Source of the DNA: Callaeas wilsoni
Lineage: Eukaryota; Chordata; Aves; Passeriformes; Callaeidae
Direction: 5' to 3'
DNA: 64,000 nt
NCBI GenBank assembly: GCA_013398955.1
Contig: VWPU01012291.1
Coordinates: 84,062 to 148,061 of the forward strand
Under the pieces are notes generated by a model that was not told where the DNA came from, made no database searches, and saw nothing but the letters and a program-made list of their open reading frames with translations. Positions 12,385 through 23,023 of this stretch are shown piece by piece. The translations under genes and the position numbers were made by a program. How positions within the stretch are numbered: the stretch's first letter is position 1; each line of letters opens with the position of its first letter.

Positions 12385-14095
12385 GATGTGGGGAGGCTCA
12401 GAGAGCCCATCTGACATGGGAGGGCAGGGAGAGCATTTCCCACTGATAAAACCCTCCCTCTCAAACCATTTCCCACTGTCTGTTGTATCTGGGTTACTAC
12501 TCACTCTTGTTTACTGCAGTGGTGACGCAATTGAAAGACCTTTGCAGACAAGACAGCACAGTCTCTGTGCTCAGGGTCTGATGTGTGTACATGGCAAGAC
12601 CGAAATCCACAGGAAGGCATGTGCCCTGATCCTCTGCCCGCAGCAGGGAAGTCCCACTGCCGGTGGGAGGTTAGGTTAAATCTCTTACATGATGAAACGT
12701 TCTCACCAAGTGCGTCTTTGTCCCCCTCCTGTGGCTGGATCCCACCACACGCAGTGGGTGTGGCACCAAGGGTGGATGGACCCTTGGCAAGGAAGAAAGC
12801 AAATACTTTTCAGAGAAACTCATGACATTTCTTCGGCGAGCATGGACCTGAGGAACTGAAGTGTGTGATTTCTGCTGTGGACATATTGTTGCTCTTCCCC
12901 AAACACTAACTTCAGATTCCTTGAGTCTCAGCCTTGGTTCCTCTCAGAGATAAACAGAAAGAGTCCAGGACATCTCAGCTGTGTTGGCTGCTGCACTGGA
13001 CATACAACAAATGCATTTAATCTGCTGCCTTCATGTGCCATTTAAAATAATCCTTCTGCCACCACTGAAATGGAGATCATCCTAGAAAATTAAGTCAGAG
13101 CTGTCTGTGGGTAGAAATTACTACAGCCACGCTAGGAAAGTCTTTTAAAGAGTCTCTGGAGTTTGGGAAAATAAGTAAATTAAAAAATCCCTAGGACTTG
13201 TCTGCTCAGGGCTCCCACCATTCCCTGGCTGCAGCCATCACGTGAACTCTTCTGTAACAGGACGGGAACAGAGAAAGCCCAGGAGGATTTATCAGGCAGC
13301 TGCCCTGCCCTGCCTGACCCACCTTTGCCCTGTGAAGAGATTCTGGCAGCCAGTGCTTGAAAAACTGCCTTTTATGTTCTTACTTTCCCCCTATTCTATT
13401 AATTTGCAGTCACGACCATCACTATTTGATCCGGAGAGCCAAAAATGTCCATCTTCATTATTCCGACTGTTTGCAGCTGAACAGAGCGCACACACAAGGT
13501 CTCAGACCTCTAGGCAAGACACAATACTTGACGGTTAAGAACCGAGGGCCTTAGGATGTTTTCTACCTTTTAACAAATGCTTTTTTTTCTTTTGCAGTTT
13601 CTGTGTCATTCTTGCTGAACCTCACCTCCTGAAGGTTTTTATTATGCGAGATTTTGTCACAAGGAGACTGCATAAGGATAGGGAATTAAACCCGTGTCTT
13701 CCCAAATCCAGATCAGTACCACAACCTTTGGCTCATCTTCTCGCCTGCCTTGTCTAGCAAAGGGCACTCTACAAAGGTACACAAGCATACATTACACCCC
13801 AAGGTCAAGAGTGTCGGATGAAAAGGATGAATATATACAAGTCCATGTCCTAGAAATCTGCTCTGTACCCTCCATGGATTTGCAAATAGCACTACTTAGA
13901 AGCCGAAATTAAATCCACAGCCTTTCAGCAAAGCAGGAGCAGCACGTTGCTACTGCTGCTATTCTATGAACCTCAGAGGGTAACACATCCAACATCCCCG
14001 CCCACGCTAGGAGGGATGTGTTAGCGCTCTGAATATCCCTGATTAACACAGCTTTATCCCGGCATTTTGTATCATCTACACACACGCTGCAGCAA
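12385..14095. other. No gene seen
   Basis: Unique sequence; nothing retroviral follows the LTR at 12043-12384 (no primer-binding-site-like start, no gag or pol frame). Frames of up to about 98 codons around 12386-12679 and 13242-13554 lack recognisable domains. Confidence 0.55.
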
Positions 14096-14129
14096 GGCTG
14101 GTGTAGGTTAATAATATCTTACACCAGCC
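14096..14129. repeat. Perfect 10-bp inverted repeat with 14-base AT-rich loop
   Basis: GGCTGGTGTA (14096-14105) is exactly complemented by TACACCAGCC (14120-14129), with an AT-rich spacer containing TTAATAATAT. The stem is too short for a microRNA precursor. It could be a cruciform, a palindromic protein-binding site or chance. Confidence 0.8.
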
Positions 14130-17100
14130 CGGCAGCGGTTTCAATCAGCCCTAATTCGAGCGGGGCTGCAGCCAGGCAGAGCTGCCAAGGCGCGTGGGGA
14201 CCACCAGGAACCCCTGCAGTTTGTGCCACAGCCAGGCCAGGAGCCAGGTCCTGCCTGGCACCTCACAGCCTCTTTAGGGATGCACCAGGGCGCCGCCGAG
14301 CCCAGCAGGTTTTTGGCAGCCTGAGACTCTGCTTTAACACACCTGGAGTACTTTTGTAACTCCTTGGTGCAGAGTGGTTGTTGTGAGGTTGAATCCAGGC
14401 TCTCCCTCTTGCCTAAAAGCTAAAGGGTGGGTGTGCTGGATAATCATTCCTCTTTGAACTAAGGCTGAAATAGTATTATACAGGTTGGTTAGCAGTAGAG
14501 TGGGTACCACTTACTCTTTTTTACCTAGAACCTTCCTCACTTGCCCTCTCCCTTCCAGGACACTAACCTCCTTAAACAAACACATCCTTGCTCTACAAGG
14601 GAAGCAATGTTTTGTAATGCAGAGAAAACCCGGGCTCTTTCTTCATGCAGGGGAATTCTTTCAGCTGTAGGATGCTTATCTGAATCACCAGCTCTGATTT
14701 TAGAAATAGTGGCCTAGCAGGACAACAGCTGGATACAGCTCACTGCTGGCTCTGCTGCTGCCTCTCCTCCCTTGGCAGAGCCCAGAGCCTGTGGGCTCCT
14801 CTGCTGAAGCCTCCCTCCAGCTCTGCTCCAACGGGTTTATGAATAGATACTGCCATCAAAATATCCTTCTTTCTGGAGCTTCGGATGTCTCTCACTGAGT
14901 AGGCACCATGAGCGTTAATTAATCACTGCGTGGGGGAGATGTGCTGGCTCTGTGGCAGTGTCCTTGCAGTGAGAGCTCAGCCTGGAGAGGGAGCACCTGG
15001 AACAGCCAGGTGAACCATCCCAGACCAGGGGCCTTGAGGATCTTGCTCTTTTGGGTGGGGAGAGCTTTTGGGGTTTGTGTTTGTTTTTAACAACTTTCCT
15101 TTAAGTTTCTCATAGAGAAACATCACCTTCCTCTCCTCAGATCAGAAGCTGACTGTGCTGCTGGGACGGTTGTCACAGCATGTGACCATTGTGGATGACA
15201 GCAAGGTGTTGTGTGGACACACATCCCTGCGTGCAAAGTTTATGTCCCCGCTGTGTCTCTGCCAGCTGACGGCTTTCTGCACTGCTGTGGGAGCAGGGAA
15301 GGACAGGGAATGAGGGGCTGAGAGGAGAGGAGAGGAAAATCAGGGGTTAAAAGGCTCCTGAGATGCCTACAGCCCCTGGTCTCCTTCTGATAAACTGCAG
15401 CACAGGCTTGGGAAGGGTTAGGAAACAACCCTTACATTCCTCTCTGACACTGAATTAAGAAGTTCTCCTGCATGCAGAAGGAGAGCTCAAACACCCTCTT
15501 TTTTAGCACTTCTACTCTTCCCACCTGCCTGCTCAGGAAAATCACTTGGAAGCTGGGCACTGCGCACTAGAGATCTGTTTTGCTTCAAAATGTTATTAAC
15601 CACTGTTTTGTGAGTGTGCTACAACTAGAATCCTTCCTTCAGCACTAGCTGATGGCTTCCCCTGTAGCACTGCCCGTGCCTAGTGCTGCCATTTGGTATG
15701 AGCAGGAATAAAACAGAACAAACCAAACCCAGAACATGTTTTCTTTTTGAGGTGGCTGCAGTGGCACATCACACAGTCCTAGGGAGGAGCATTTGGTTCC
15801 TTGAGCCCGAGTCTGAGGTTTGAGCCTGTGAACACAGCTTAACACGACAGTCATCAGAGCACCAGCACAGTTCCCATCTACCTTCTCTTGCTCTGCAGGC
15901 TGCAGGGTGAGAGGCCAGGGCTTGCACTCCAGGAACAGGGTCTCGAGCTGTCTCTTGCTGGCACTACTGGCCTGAGAAATGGTGATCTCCAGGCACAGGG
16001 CTGGGCAGAGAGAGCAGAGCGTGGGCCTCCCTGGCTTATGGGGACCTGTGGCCCCTCAGCCTGGACCAGAACTGTGCATAGTTCCTGACACTTGGCACAT
16101 GGAACGATTTTTGCTGAACTTCTTCAAAAAGTCTGGTTGGAGGAACACAGAGGAGTCAGCTGTATTGAGACCCACAATTATATCTGTGTTCTGTGTTTGG
16201 GAATGGCAGGTGCTACTCCATCCTCCGTTTGATCCGTGATTTTGGTCCATGATTTTGATTCACAGTGGTCCCAGAACTACAGTGCAGAGGTTTCTCAACT
16301 CTTTCTGCTCCAGGAGAAATTCAGGACACCCTATCCCATGTCAAGGGAATATTTTCTACTGGATTCAGTGGGCCAAGGATCAGGAGAAGAAGGAGCTCAG
16401 CCCAGAGAAGGCAGATTTTAGTTCAGCAGAGACCTCACTTGTGTTTTCTGCCACTGTGAGCAGTTCAGGCTGGCGTGCCTTGGACAGCAGCAAGCAGCTG
16501 CCACTGATGTCCCTTAAGAAAGACATCAGCTTCACTCAGAAAACTTGGGTTTCATTTAGCCTTGTTAAAACTACTCTCTGTTATGTTCTACTGCAATCAT
16601 TTAAAACAAAGGAGTTCATCAACACTCGAATTCGCCAGGTCTCTACATTGGTGTCTGGGAATGGGAATAAACCAGTGCATTTTGTCTTTAAACACCAAAA
16701 GAGCGTCAGAAAAGATTAAGTGAATTTCTACAGAGGAAAGTGCTCACGGATGCAAGTGTCAGCTGGGCTGATGCTGCTTGCCAGTGTAACAAATGAACAG
16801 TGGCACCTATCCGTGCCCTGAGCCTGCCAGAGTGGAAGCTGAGCTGCTACAGCAGTGATGGGGCATTGCACGGTGCCTCCACACAGCAAAACAAGGGAGC
16901 AGAAAAGAGAGATGATTCCAGGGCAAAAAGTGGTCTGGTGCAGGTATGAGCATTACCCATGTTTTGGCTATTTTGCTACTGCAGCACAAGAGGATTCTCT
17001 GACACTGCAACAATTGAGGGGTTAGTAGTAAGGGTGGCAATGATCAAAAAGCCTGGACTGGTCAGTGGACCAGGGAAAGTTCTACAGCCCAGTCTGGAAT

Positions 17101-17589
17101 GTCCTTACCAGTGAAATGCCAACACACTGCAGACCATAAGCAGGGATGAGTTGCTGAGTTTCTTTGATGAACGGCTTTCCTTCAGCTACCACGAAATGCA
17201 GATACCACCACTAATGCCTATCTTGAACACCCTGTGCCACTATGACGTTCCCAATTCACAAAATCAGATAAAGGAACTGGAAAAGATACCAGGAAAGGCT
17301 GCAGGGTTGACAAAACGTATGGATCAGCGTGTGTTTAACTCCCTCCTTCCTGCAAGCTGGAAGGGTGAAGCTGGGAAGGGCTGCTCCATGTGCACTTCCC
17401 TTTGAACACCCAACCCCTGCTCAGACAGGTTGTGCCTTTTGGCCAAAACGAAATGCAGCCGCTCCCATGGTGTTACACCATATGGGATTGACAAATACTT
17501 CTATCCCTTACTGATAAAAGGCACTTTTCTGATCTTCATGCAAAGAGTGGCTGTACTTCAGCCCAGTTCCCAGTTTCTAGGGACCAGGG
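14130..17589. other. No gene seen
   Basis: No exon or repeat supported. The longest frame (156 codons, 16249-16719 plus) overlaps two others and has no domain I recognise. A loosely Cys-poor, Ser-rich composition gives no hint of function. Confidence 0.55.
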
Positions 17590-17655
17590 GCTAAAAATCA
17601 CCCAAGTGAAATGAGTTTTAGGCACCCAACACCTCTGAATATTTGGGTTGTTTCC
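17590..17655 (+). repeat. Possible ancient L3/CR1-like repeat fragment
   Basis: The stretch around GTTTTAGGCACCCAACACC followed by GAATATTTGGGTTG resembles the 'TTAGGCACCCAAA...ATTTGGGTG' wording common in old sauropsid interspersed repeats. The match is short and from memory. Confidence 0.3.
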
Positions 17656-18059
17656 ATGTGCTGCTCCAAGCTCTGTCACATTCAGGTTCAATGTGATGGC
17701 TGCAGCACCACCAGACTGGGGGTGCCACTGGAGCATAGCTCAGGCATTTTCCAAAGCCTGTCATGTTATATTCCACTCAAAGAGCAAAATGGAGAATTTT
17801 AGATTTGTCACTTTACATGCAAATTAACTGTTGTATATTTTCACAAGTGAATTCAGCCAGTATTTATAATAACAGAAATCTGCTGCTTGGACTGCTAAAT
17901 GAAAATTCCCCACATTGCTTATGCTTCCCTGCATGAGCTGTTTCATTTCAGCTTTTCTGTGCTCTCTCTTCTAGAATGCCTAAAAGATTTTGTGGGGGCA
18001 AAGAAGCACTGAGGAAAAAAAACCACCAAGAATGAGAAATAATTGTTAGGATTACTCAG

Positions 18060-18165
18060 CAGGATGGCTGGATGACATTTTGTCCCTGGGCAAAACCATT
18101 GCAGTGCTTAAAATTAAGCACATGCTTAAGCATTTTGTTGATCTGAAGCCAGAATACTCCAAACT
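18060..18165 (+). repeat. Ancient sauropsid interspersed repeat fragment (L3/CR1-like)
   Basis: Contains GTGCTTAAAATTAAGCACAT followed by GCTTAAGCATTTTGTTGATC at 18100-18145. This closely resembles a repeat wording widespread in reptile and bird genomes ('TTAAAGTTAAGCAYGTGCTTAAGTGCTTTGCTGAATC'). The boundaries are estimates and the exact family is not certain. Confidence 0.5.
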
Positions 18166-18519
18166 GCATCTGATTAGTCCCTCCCAACCTGCTGTTAAAG
18201 CAGTTACAAAACCAAAGTGCCCCAACCATCAGTTGAGCTCGCTTGGTACAAACACAGCCCTTCCCCAGCAAGGAGAGTGATTACATTGCGTCCCCTGGAA
18301 ACCAGGCGATGAAAAGTTAAGCATGTTGACGCTTTCTTTCAAGAGCAAAGGAACTGGAAGAATAAAGCAACCTTCAGGAAAGGATGGCTTTCAGGAACCT
18401 AGAAAGGCAGTACTCCTCCTGGCCGTTCCTGTGTCCCAGGCTTTCATCGCTGCTCCGTGGGCTTTGAGCCACTTGGACAGCTCAGCGTATAAAGCTGCAC
18501 GGAGATGAGTGGGTTGTAA

Positions 18520-18800
18520 CCTGCAATGTATTACTTATTTTTTATTTTAATTGCAAGCAGTCTCTGAAACATTATAGAGCATATAGTGCTAGACACAGCA
18601 GAAGTAATTAAAGTGAGAGGGCCACGTGCTGTCGTCAGTAAAACACCAGATGTAGGCACCTTAGAAAAAATGTCATTGATTCAGCATCGGTGGGGCCGGG
18701 AGGAGAAGAGGCAGGATTGAGATTATCAACAACAGATCACACTTAAATACAGCAGCATGACTGCAGCATTTAAAGAAAAACAGCCAAGGGATGTGTTGCT
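18520..18800. other. AT-rich candidate conserved non-coding element
   Basis: A low-repeat block with TAATTA at 18605-18610, an ATTATAGAGCATATAG-type segment and GATTATCAACAACAGATCACAC further on. It has the look of an enhancer with homeodomain and Sox/TCF-like sites. No coding potential is visible. Conservation is not demonstrable here. Confidence 0.27.
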
Positions 18801-20055
18801 GTAGAGCTGCCAGTGTCTCAAAGAGGGATGGGGCCGTCAGCTCCTCAAGGTGGTTTCAAAGGAGCAAGCCAAGCCTGAACAATCTGTTCTTCTCCTCGCT
18901 CGGCAAGGAACAACCTGGATTGTGATTTCCCCCACAGGAAAAACGGGAAAGATGCTTTCACATTATATTAAAAATAGCAGTAAGTAACTAAAGGAGGTAG
19001 GAAAAGGATCCGTGGCTGTTTGTTTGGGGTGGATGCAAAGCAATGCAGCTGCAGTTCAACTGCAAGCAAGGCCAGGGAGCTCTTCTGAGGTGAGCAAGGA
19101 CACGTCCTGTTGTTCAGTTTGCTTGTCCAATGCATTCTCCAAGACAGACCCAGGGCGAGAATGACTTCAAAGCATTTACATCCCCATGTCCCTGCACACC
19201 CTAATGGGGTGTCACCCTGACTCATATTAAATGGCATTGACCACTCTGAATGTAATTGGCTACTGCAAAGGTTAATGATAATTTCTACCTTTAAATAGTT
19301 TATTAAGATGTTTGATGTCTTCTAACAAAGCAGATATTGGAACTTGCTGTTCTTTCCACTGACTTGCATATCATTGATCTTTCTTCTTGAAATGATTAAC
19401 CCCAGGCAACCTATAAATGTCACGTACTCTGGCTCAAAAATGCCAGACAACTGTTATGAGGCCAAAGACAGTGGACAGGGTCACCTGTTATGAGCTGGCA
19501 GCATATGTGCTTCGGCCGTGTGCTCAGACCTGCATGGCCCTACACACATCCCAGAGAGCCAAGGAAACAGACACCTTAAGGCAGGTTTTGTAATTAATGA
19601 GCATGCAGTAATTCCAAGTATATCACTATATGATAGCCTTACATGCTAAATTCAGTGGACCTCGTAGCAATCTGGGGTATAATGTCACGCCTCAGTATTT
19701 AGTTCAATCTCTCCTGCTACAAAGGTATCTCAAGGGCAATTCCTTCCCCATCACTTTACTTGCACTGAGCTCCTACAGGTCTATCAGAGACCAAGAACAG
19801 AGATCTAAAGCTGCAAGTGTCCAGAGCAGGAAAAGGTTTCACCGAAGGCCCAAGTCAAAGTGCATAAAGGCTTGAAAATTTTACATAGAAGAGTTTTAAT
19901 CATTACAAGAGTCTGTAAGGTCCTGTGTGAAAATAAAACAAAGATCCTTGGCTGTGAAGCCTCCCCCAGCTTCAGGCTGACATCAAGTGTGAGTGTGCAG
20001 GCACATTTTGGAGGGAGTGCACTGCCTGGTAGGTAAGCAGTTTAGGGACGTGCAT
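18801..20055. other. No gene seen
   Basis: Mixed sequence. About 19240-19400 is AT-rich and repeat-poor. Frames are short and no transposable element terminus was recognised. Confidence 0.55.
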
Positions 20056-20215
20056 TACCCAGGGAGGCGGTGGAATCACCATCCCTGGAAGTATTTAAAA
20101 AGAGATTGGATGTGGCACTCAGTGCCATGGTTTAGTTTAGTTGAGGTGTTAGGACAGAGGTTGGACTCGATGATCTTGAAGGTCTCTTCCAACTTGGAAG
20201 AAGAAGAAGAAGAAA
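20056..20215 (+). mobile_element. CR1 LINE 3' end, 5'-truncated
   Basis: The order CCCAGGGAGGCGGTGG, ATCACCATCCCTGGAAG, GATGTGGCACTCAGTGCCATGGTTTAGT and GTTGGACTCGATGATCTTGAAGGTC follows the CR1 3' untranslated region closely. The element ends at CTTCCAACTTG and is followed by a short GAAGAAGAA run (about 20197-20215) in place of the usual octamer tail. CR1 copies are nearly always 5'-truncated like this one. Confidence 0.88.
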
Positions 20216-21637
20216 ATGTGCTTGGTTTCTGCTTCCAGCCACTGAATATCTCCATGGGGGGTTTTTTTGTCAAGTAGCAAAGCTGTTCATCTCCACATAC
20301 CTGGAGACAAACTTGGCAGCAAGTTGGTTTTTACTGCAGTAAAGCTTGCTTGCATTTCCTTCCTCCAAAGGACCTCTTAGGGGCAGATCTGACCAGATCT
20401 GTTTCACAGCTCCTGAACTCCAGACTTGAGCCAGGTCTGCTATCAGAAGTTTGCACTGCTAGGTCCAAAACCTCAGCTACCTACACACTTAACCCTTTTC
20501 TCCAAGGTTAGAAGAAAACAAAGAGTTTTCACAGGTACCATTGGTCAGAAGAAATGACCCATGTTTTTATCTATTTTTGTATTTAGAATTGTTCACAATT
20601 ATGACAGATGATTAAAACTGATAAATCCAGCTCCAGTATAACCACCAGATAAAAAGTGGACTGCAGGCTCAGCCTTTTTCCCTTAATTCATTCAAAGAAG
20701 AAGAACAAAACAAAAAATGAAAAGGAAAAAAAAAATCTATGTAACATCAGTGAAGAAAGAACTGAGGTAAATGGAGAGAAAGGCAAGATCCAAGGATAAA
20801 AGTGGTATTTCTGCTGCCCACACTCACAGGAGTATGATGAGCTCATTTTACTTTCAGGGCCTCCCAGGAGTTTGGTAGGTCATCCTGGAGCTTTCCACGC
20901 CTGGTGTGCCCCACTCCTCACCCTGATGCTGAGGAAGGAGCAGTGCTACAGAGCTCCTCTTCCTCCTCCTGGCAATGCTTCAGCAGGACCCGGCTGAGTT
21001 AATAGGGAGAGATGTTTGTCCACAGCATCGTTTATAATGCACCCAAAAAGAAAAACCATGGGCAGTTCTTAAAGCCCAGACAGCAAACACAAATATAAAT
21101 CTCCCTAGGCAAGGCGATGTAAAGTCCTGATGCACTTTACAAGCTGTAAACGCTGATTTTATTAGCCATTTATGGGCCACTTTGCACAACGCAGCCTTAA
21201 TATTAAACAATAAAGCTCACAACACACTTACAAAGGAAAACAGTCTCTCTCATTTACTCCTGAATTGCAAGTGTGGCATCTCTTGACCACATGAAATCAG
21301 CAGAAGCAAGGTTATTCAGTTTAGGCTGCGTATTTTTTGTGCTTGGTGCCCCACACCAGGGGCACTGAGATAGAAGAAATAATTTGGGAGCCACTGGAAA
21401 CTATGGTAATGAACTTTCAGCAAGCACTGAGCAGCCCTGTTACCCACATCAGCATGCACACAGACTTCAAGGAAACTTGTCCTTGTGGTTATGCGTATTT
21501 ATCATTTATAATCTGATACATCAGATGTCTCATGTAAGATAAGGTCTGACTGTACCAGGGACTGCATGCAAAATGCATGAATTTGTATGCAAAATAAGTA
21601 ATTTCTTTTTCTGAGCCTACAGGCAGAACGGAAAAGG
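20216..21637. other. No gene seen
   Basis: No exon or known repeat. An A-rich patch lies at about 20700-20740. AGATCTGACCAGATCT near 20386 is a small direct repeat. Confidence 0.55.
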
Positions 21638-21718
21638 GAGGTATTGCTAATCCTCTCTAGTTATGGGAAACAGGCTGAGGGGATGAAGTGATTTGGCCAA
21701 GACTACACAGGAATCAGA
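21638..21718 (+). repeat. MIR-like SINE relic
   Basis: Reads as a diverged copy of the MIR core and 3' region: 'GGGAAACAGGCTGAGG' stands for the family's GGGAAACTGAGGC, and 'AAGTGATTTGGCCAAGACTACACAGGAATCAG' for its AAGTRACTTGCCCAAGGTCACACAGC. MIR/CORE-SINE copies are very old tRNA-derived elements moved by L2-type LINEs. Plus orientation. Confidence 0.65.
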
Positions 21719-22286
21719 AAGAAAATGAACATTAGCATCTCCCCCTCACAAAATCTCAGCGAAACATGTGCTGTCCCTCGGCACAGCCCATGCAAAGGTT
21801 GCTTTGTGCCTGTGAAGGATTTCGATGGCTGGCTGGTGTGGGGAATGGTGGGCCTGGTCCTGTGCCACCCAAGTCACAACTGTCCAGGATTTCTGGTGCA
21901 AGGAGAAGGATTTGTCATCCCACTGCACCTGCATGTGCTGCTTTATCCCTCCACAGGCCCCAGTCTGTTCAAGTGTGGCTTGAAGAAGGCCAAAGAAAAT
22001 CCAGCTGTTCCATTTCCTTTTCTCACCTGGCAGCCTCAGAGATGTCCATACATTTGGACACTCTTCCAAGCTAAACCATGCCAGGCTGGTCACCAAGGCT
22101 TGTAAAAAAATCTTACACCAGATGGGCCAAATCTTCCTGCATCTGGTATTTGCTAGAGACAGCTCAGACAACCAAAGTAGAGGGACAAAGATTCCCTTCC
22201 TGAAGTAAAACCAAGCTCCCGAATGAGTTTACCCATCACACTGCTATGCACAGACATGCATTAGAAATATCTCAAAATAAGGCCTG
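21719..22286. other. No gene seen; flank of LTR copy 2
   Basis: Two overlapping frames (126 codons plus, 141 codons minus) cover 21725-22171 but share the same DNA and show no domain. The six bases 22281-22286 (GGCCTG) are the left target duplication of the next LTR. Confidence 0.55.
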
Positions 22287-22627
22287 TGTGGATGCTGAAA
22301 TGCTGTTAGCAGGGAAATTTTCTCTTCTTGCATTCATTCTGTGAGAACTTTTCCTTTGCTGTGTAAGCTATGTAACAATAGATGGGGTTTTTGTAAATAG
22401 CATTCATATCTGGTATCTTCTGACCTTGTGTACATTATATTAAGAAAAAACATTTCTAAGTGGGTGTCTGAGATTTTGACCAATCACCCTAGGAGAAGTG
22501 TGAACACTGTTCAATTGCTTTATGGAACTAGAATATATAAATGGTATTGTAAATTTAATAAATAATTCATTCCTCGCTCTGGACTCCTGCCTCTCTACAT
22601 CTCTGAACCCCTGCTTGGAAGCCCACA
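22287..22627 (+). mobile_element. Solo LTR, ERVK-like, copy 2
   Basis: A 341-bp sister of the LTR at 12043-12384, with the same termini (TGTGGATGCTG...AAGCCCACA). The TATA-like site is at 22534-22542 and AATAAA at 22557-22562, only about 15 bases apart, which implies a very short R region. It is flanked by a perfect 6-bp target duplication, GGCCTG at 22281-22286 and 22628-22633. The perfect duplication shows that this insertion is independent of copy 1 and fits an ERVK-type integrase. No internal sequence remains. Confidence 0.93.
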
Positions 22628-22730
22628 GGCCTGGGCCCAGCTTATCCAGCTGGAGGGGAAGACAGAAGCAGCATGCTGAAGATGTGGACTGTGGAGACAA
22701 TTGCACTGTAGGGACACTTTCCATGGGGTT

Positions 22731-23023
22731 CTTTAAACTGCCAGAGGGCAGGGTTAGATGGGATATCGGGAAGAAAGCCTTCCTTGTGAGGTTGGTGACG
22801 CCCTGGCACAGCTTCCCCAGAGCAGCTGTGCCTGCCCCATCCTTGGAAATGTCCAAGGCCAGGTTGGATGGGGCTTGGAGCAGCCTGGGATGGTGGGAAG
22901 TGGAAGGTTGAAGGTGGAAGGTGGAGGGTGGAAGTTGGAAGGTGGAAGGTCTCGCTGCCCATGGCAGGGGGTGGGACTGGATGGGTTCTAAGGTCTCTTC
23001 CAAACCAAACCATTCTGTGATTT
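22731..23023 (+). mobile_element. CR1 LINE 3' end with internal minisatellite
   Basis: CR1 wording is clear: TTAAACTGCCAGAGGGCAGG, GATGGGATATCGGGAAGAAAG, GTCCAAGGCCAGGTTGGATG, CCCATGGCAGGGGGT and the terminal CAAACCATTCTGTGATTTC. It is a 5'-truncated copy. Where the family normally has a single GTGGAAGGT before the CCCATGGCAGG core, this copy has a heptamer array at 22893-22950, so the element has expanded internally after insertion, or came from an expanded source. Confidence 0.93.
22893..22950 (+). repeat. Heptamer minisatellite (GTGGAAG)8 inside CR1
   Basis: Eight consecutive units of GTGGAAG, four of them exact and the others one base off (GTGGGAA, GTTGAAG, GTGGAGG, TTGGAAG), then GT. 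The seed unit is the GTGGAAG that CR1 normally carries once at this point. Confidence 0.92.

Noticed and set aside
16249..16719. A 156-codon plus frame
   Set aside because: No domain recognised; two other frames overlap it and composition is not convincing. Conservation data would be needed.
12043..22627. A full provirus bounded by the two LTRs
   Set aside because: The spacing of about 10 kb is tempting, but each LTR has its own target duplication, the outer flanks do not match each other, there is no purine tract before the second LTR, and the interior has no gag, pol or env frame.
22440..23003. A 187-codon minus-strand frame
   Set aside because: It runs through the end of an LTR, unique DNA and the antisense of a CR1 minisatellite; its Pro/Ser/Thr-rich repeats are the heptamer array read backwards.
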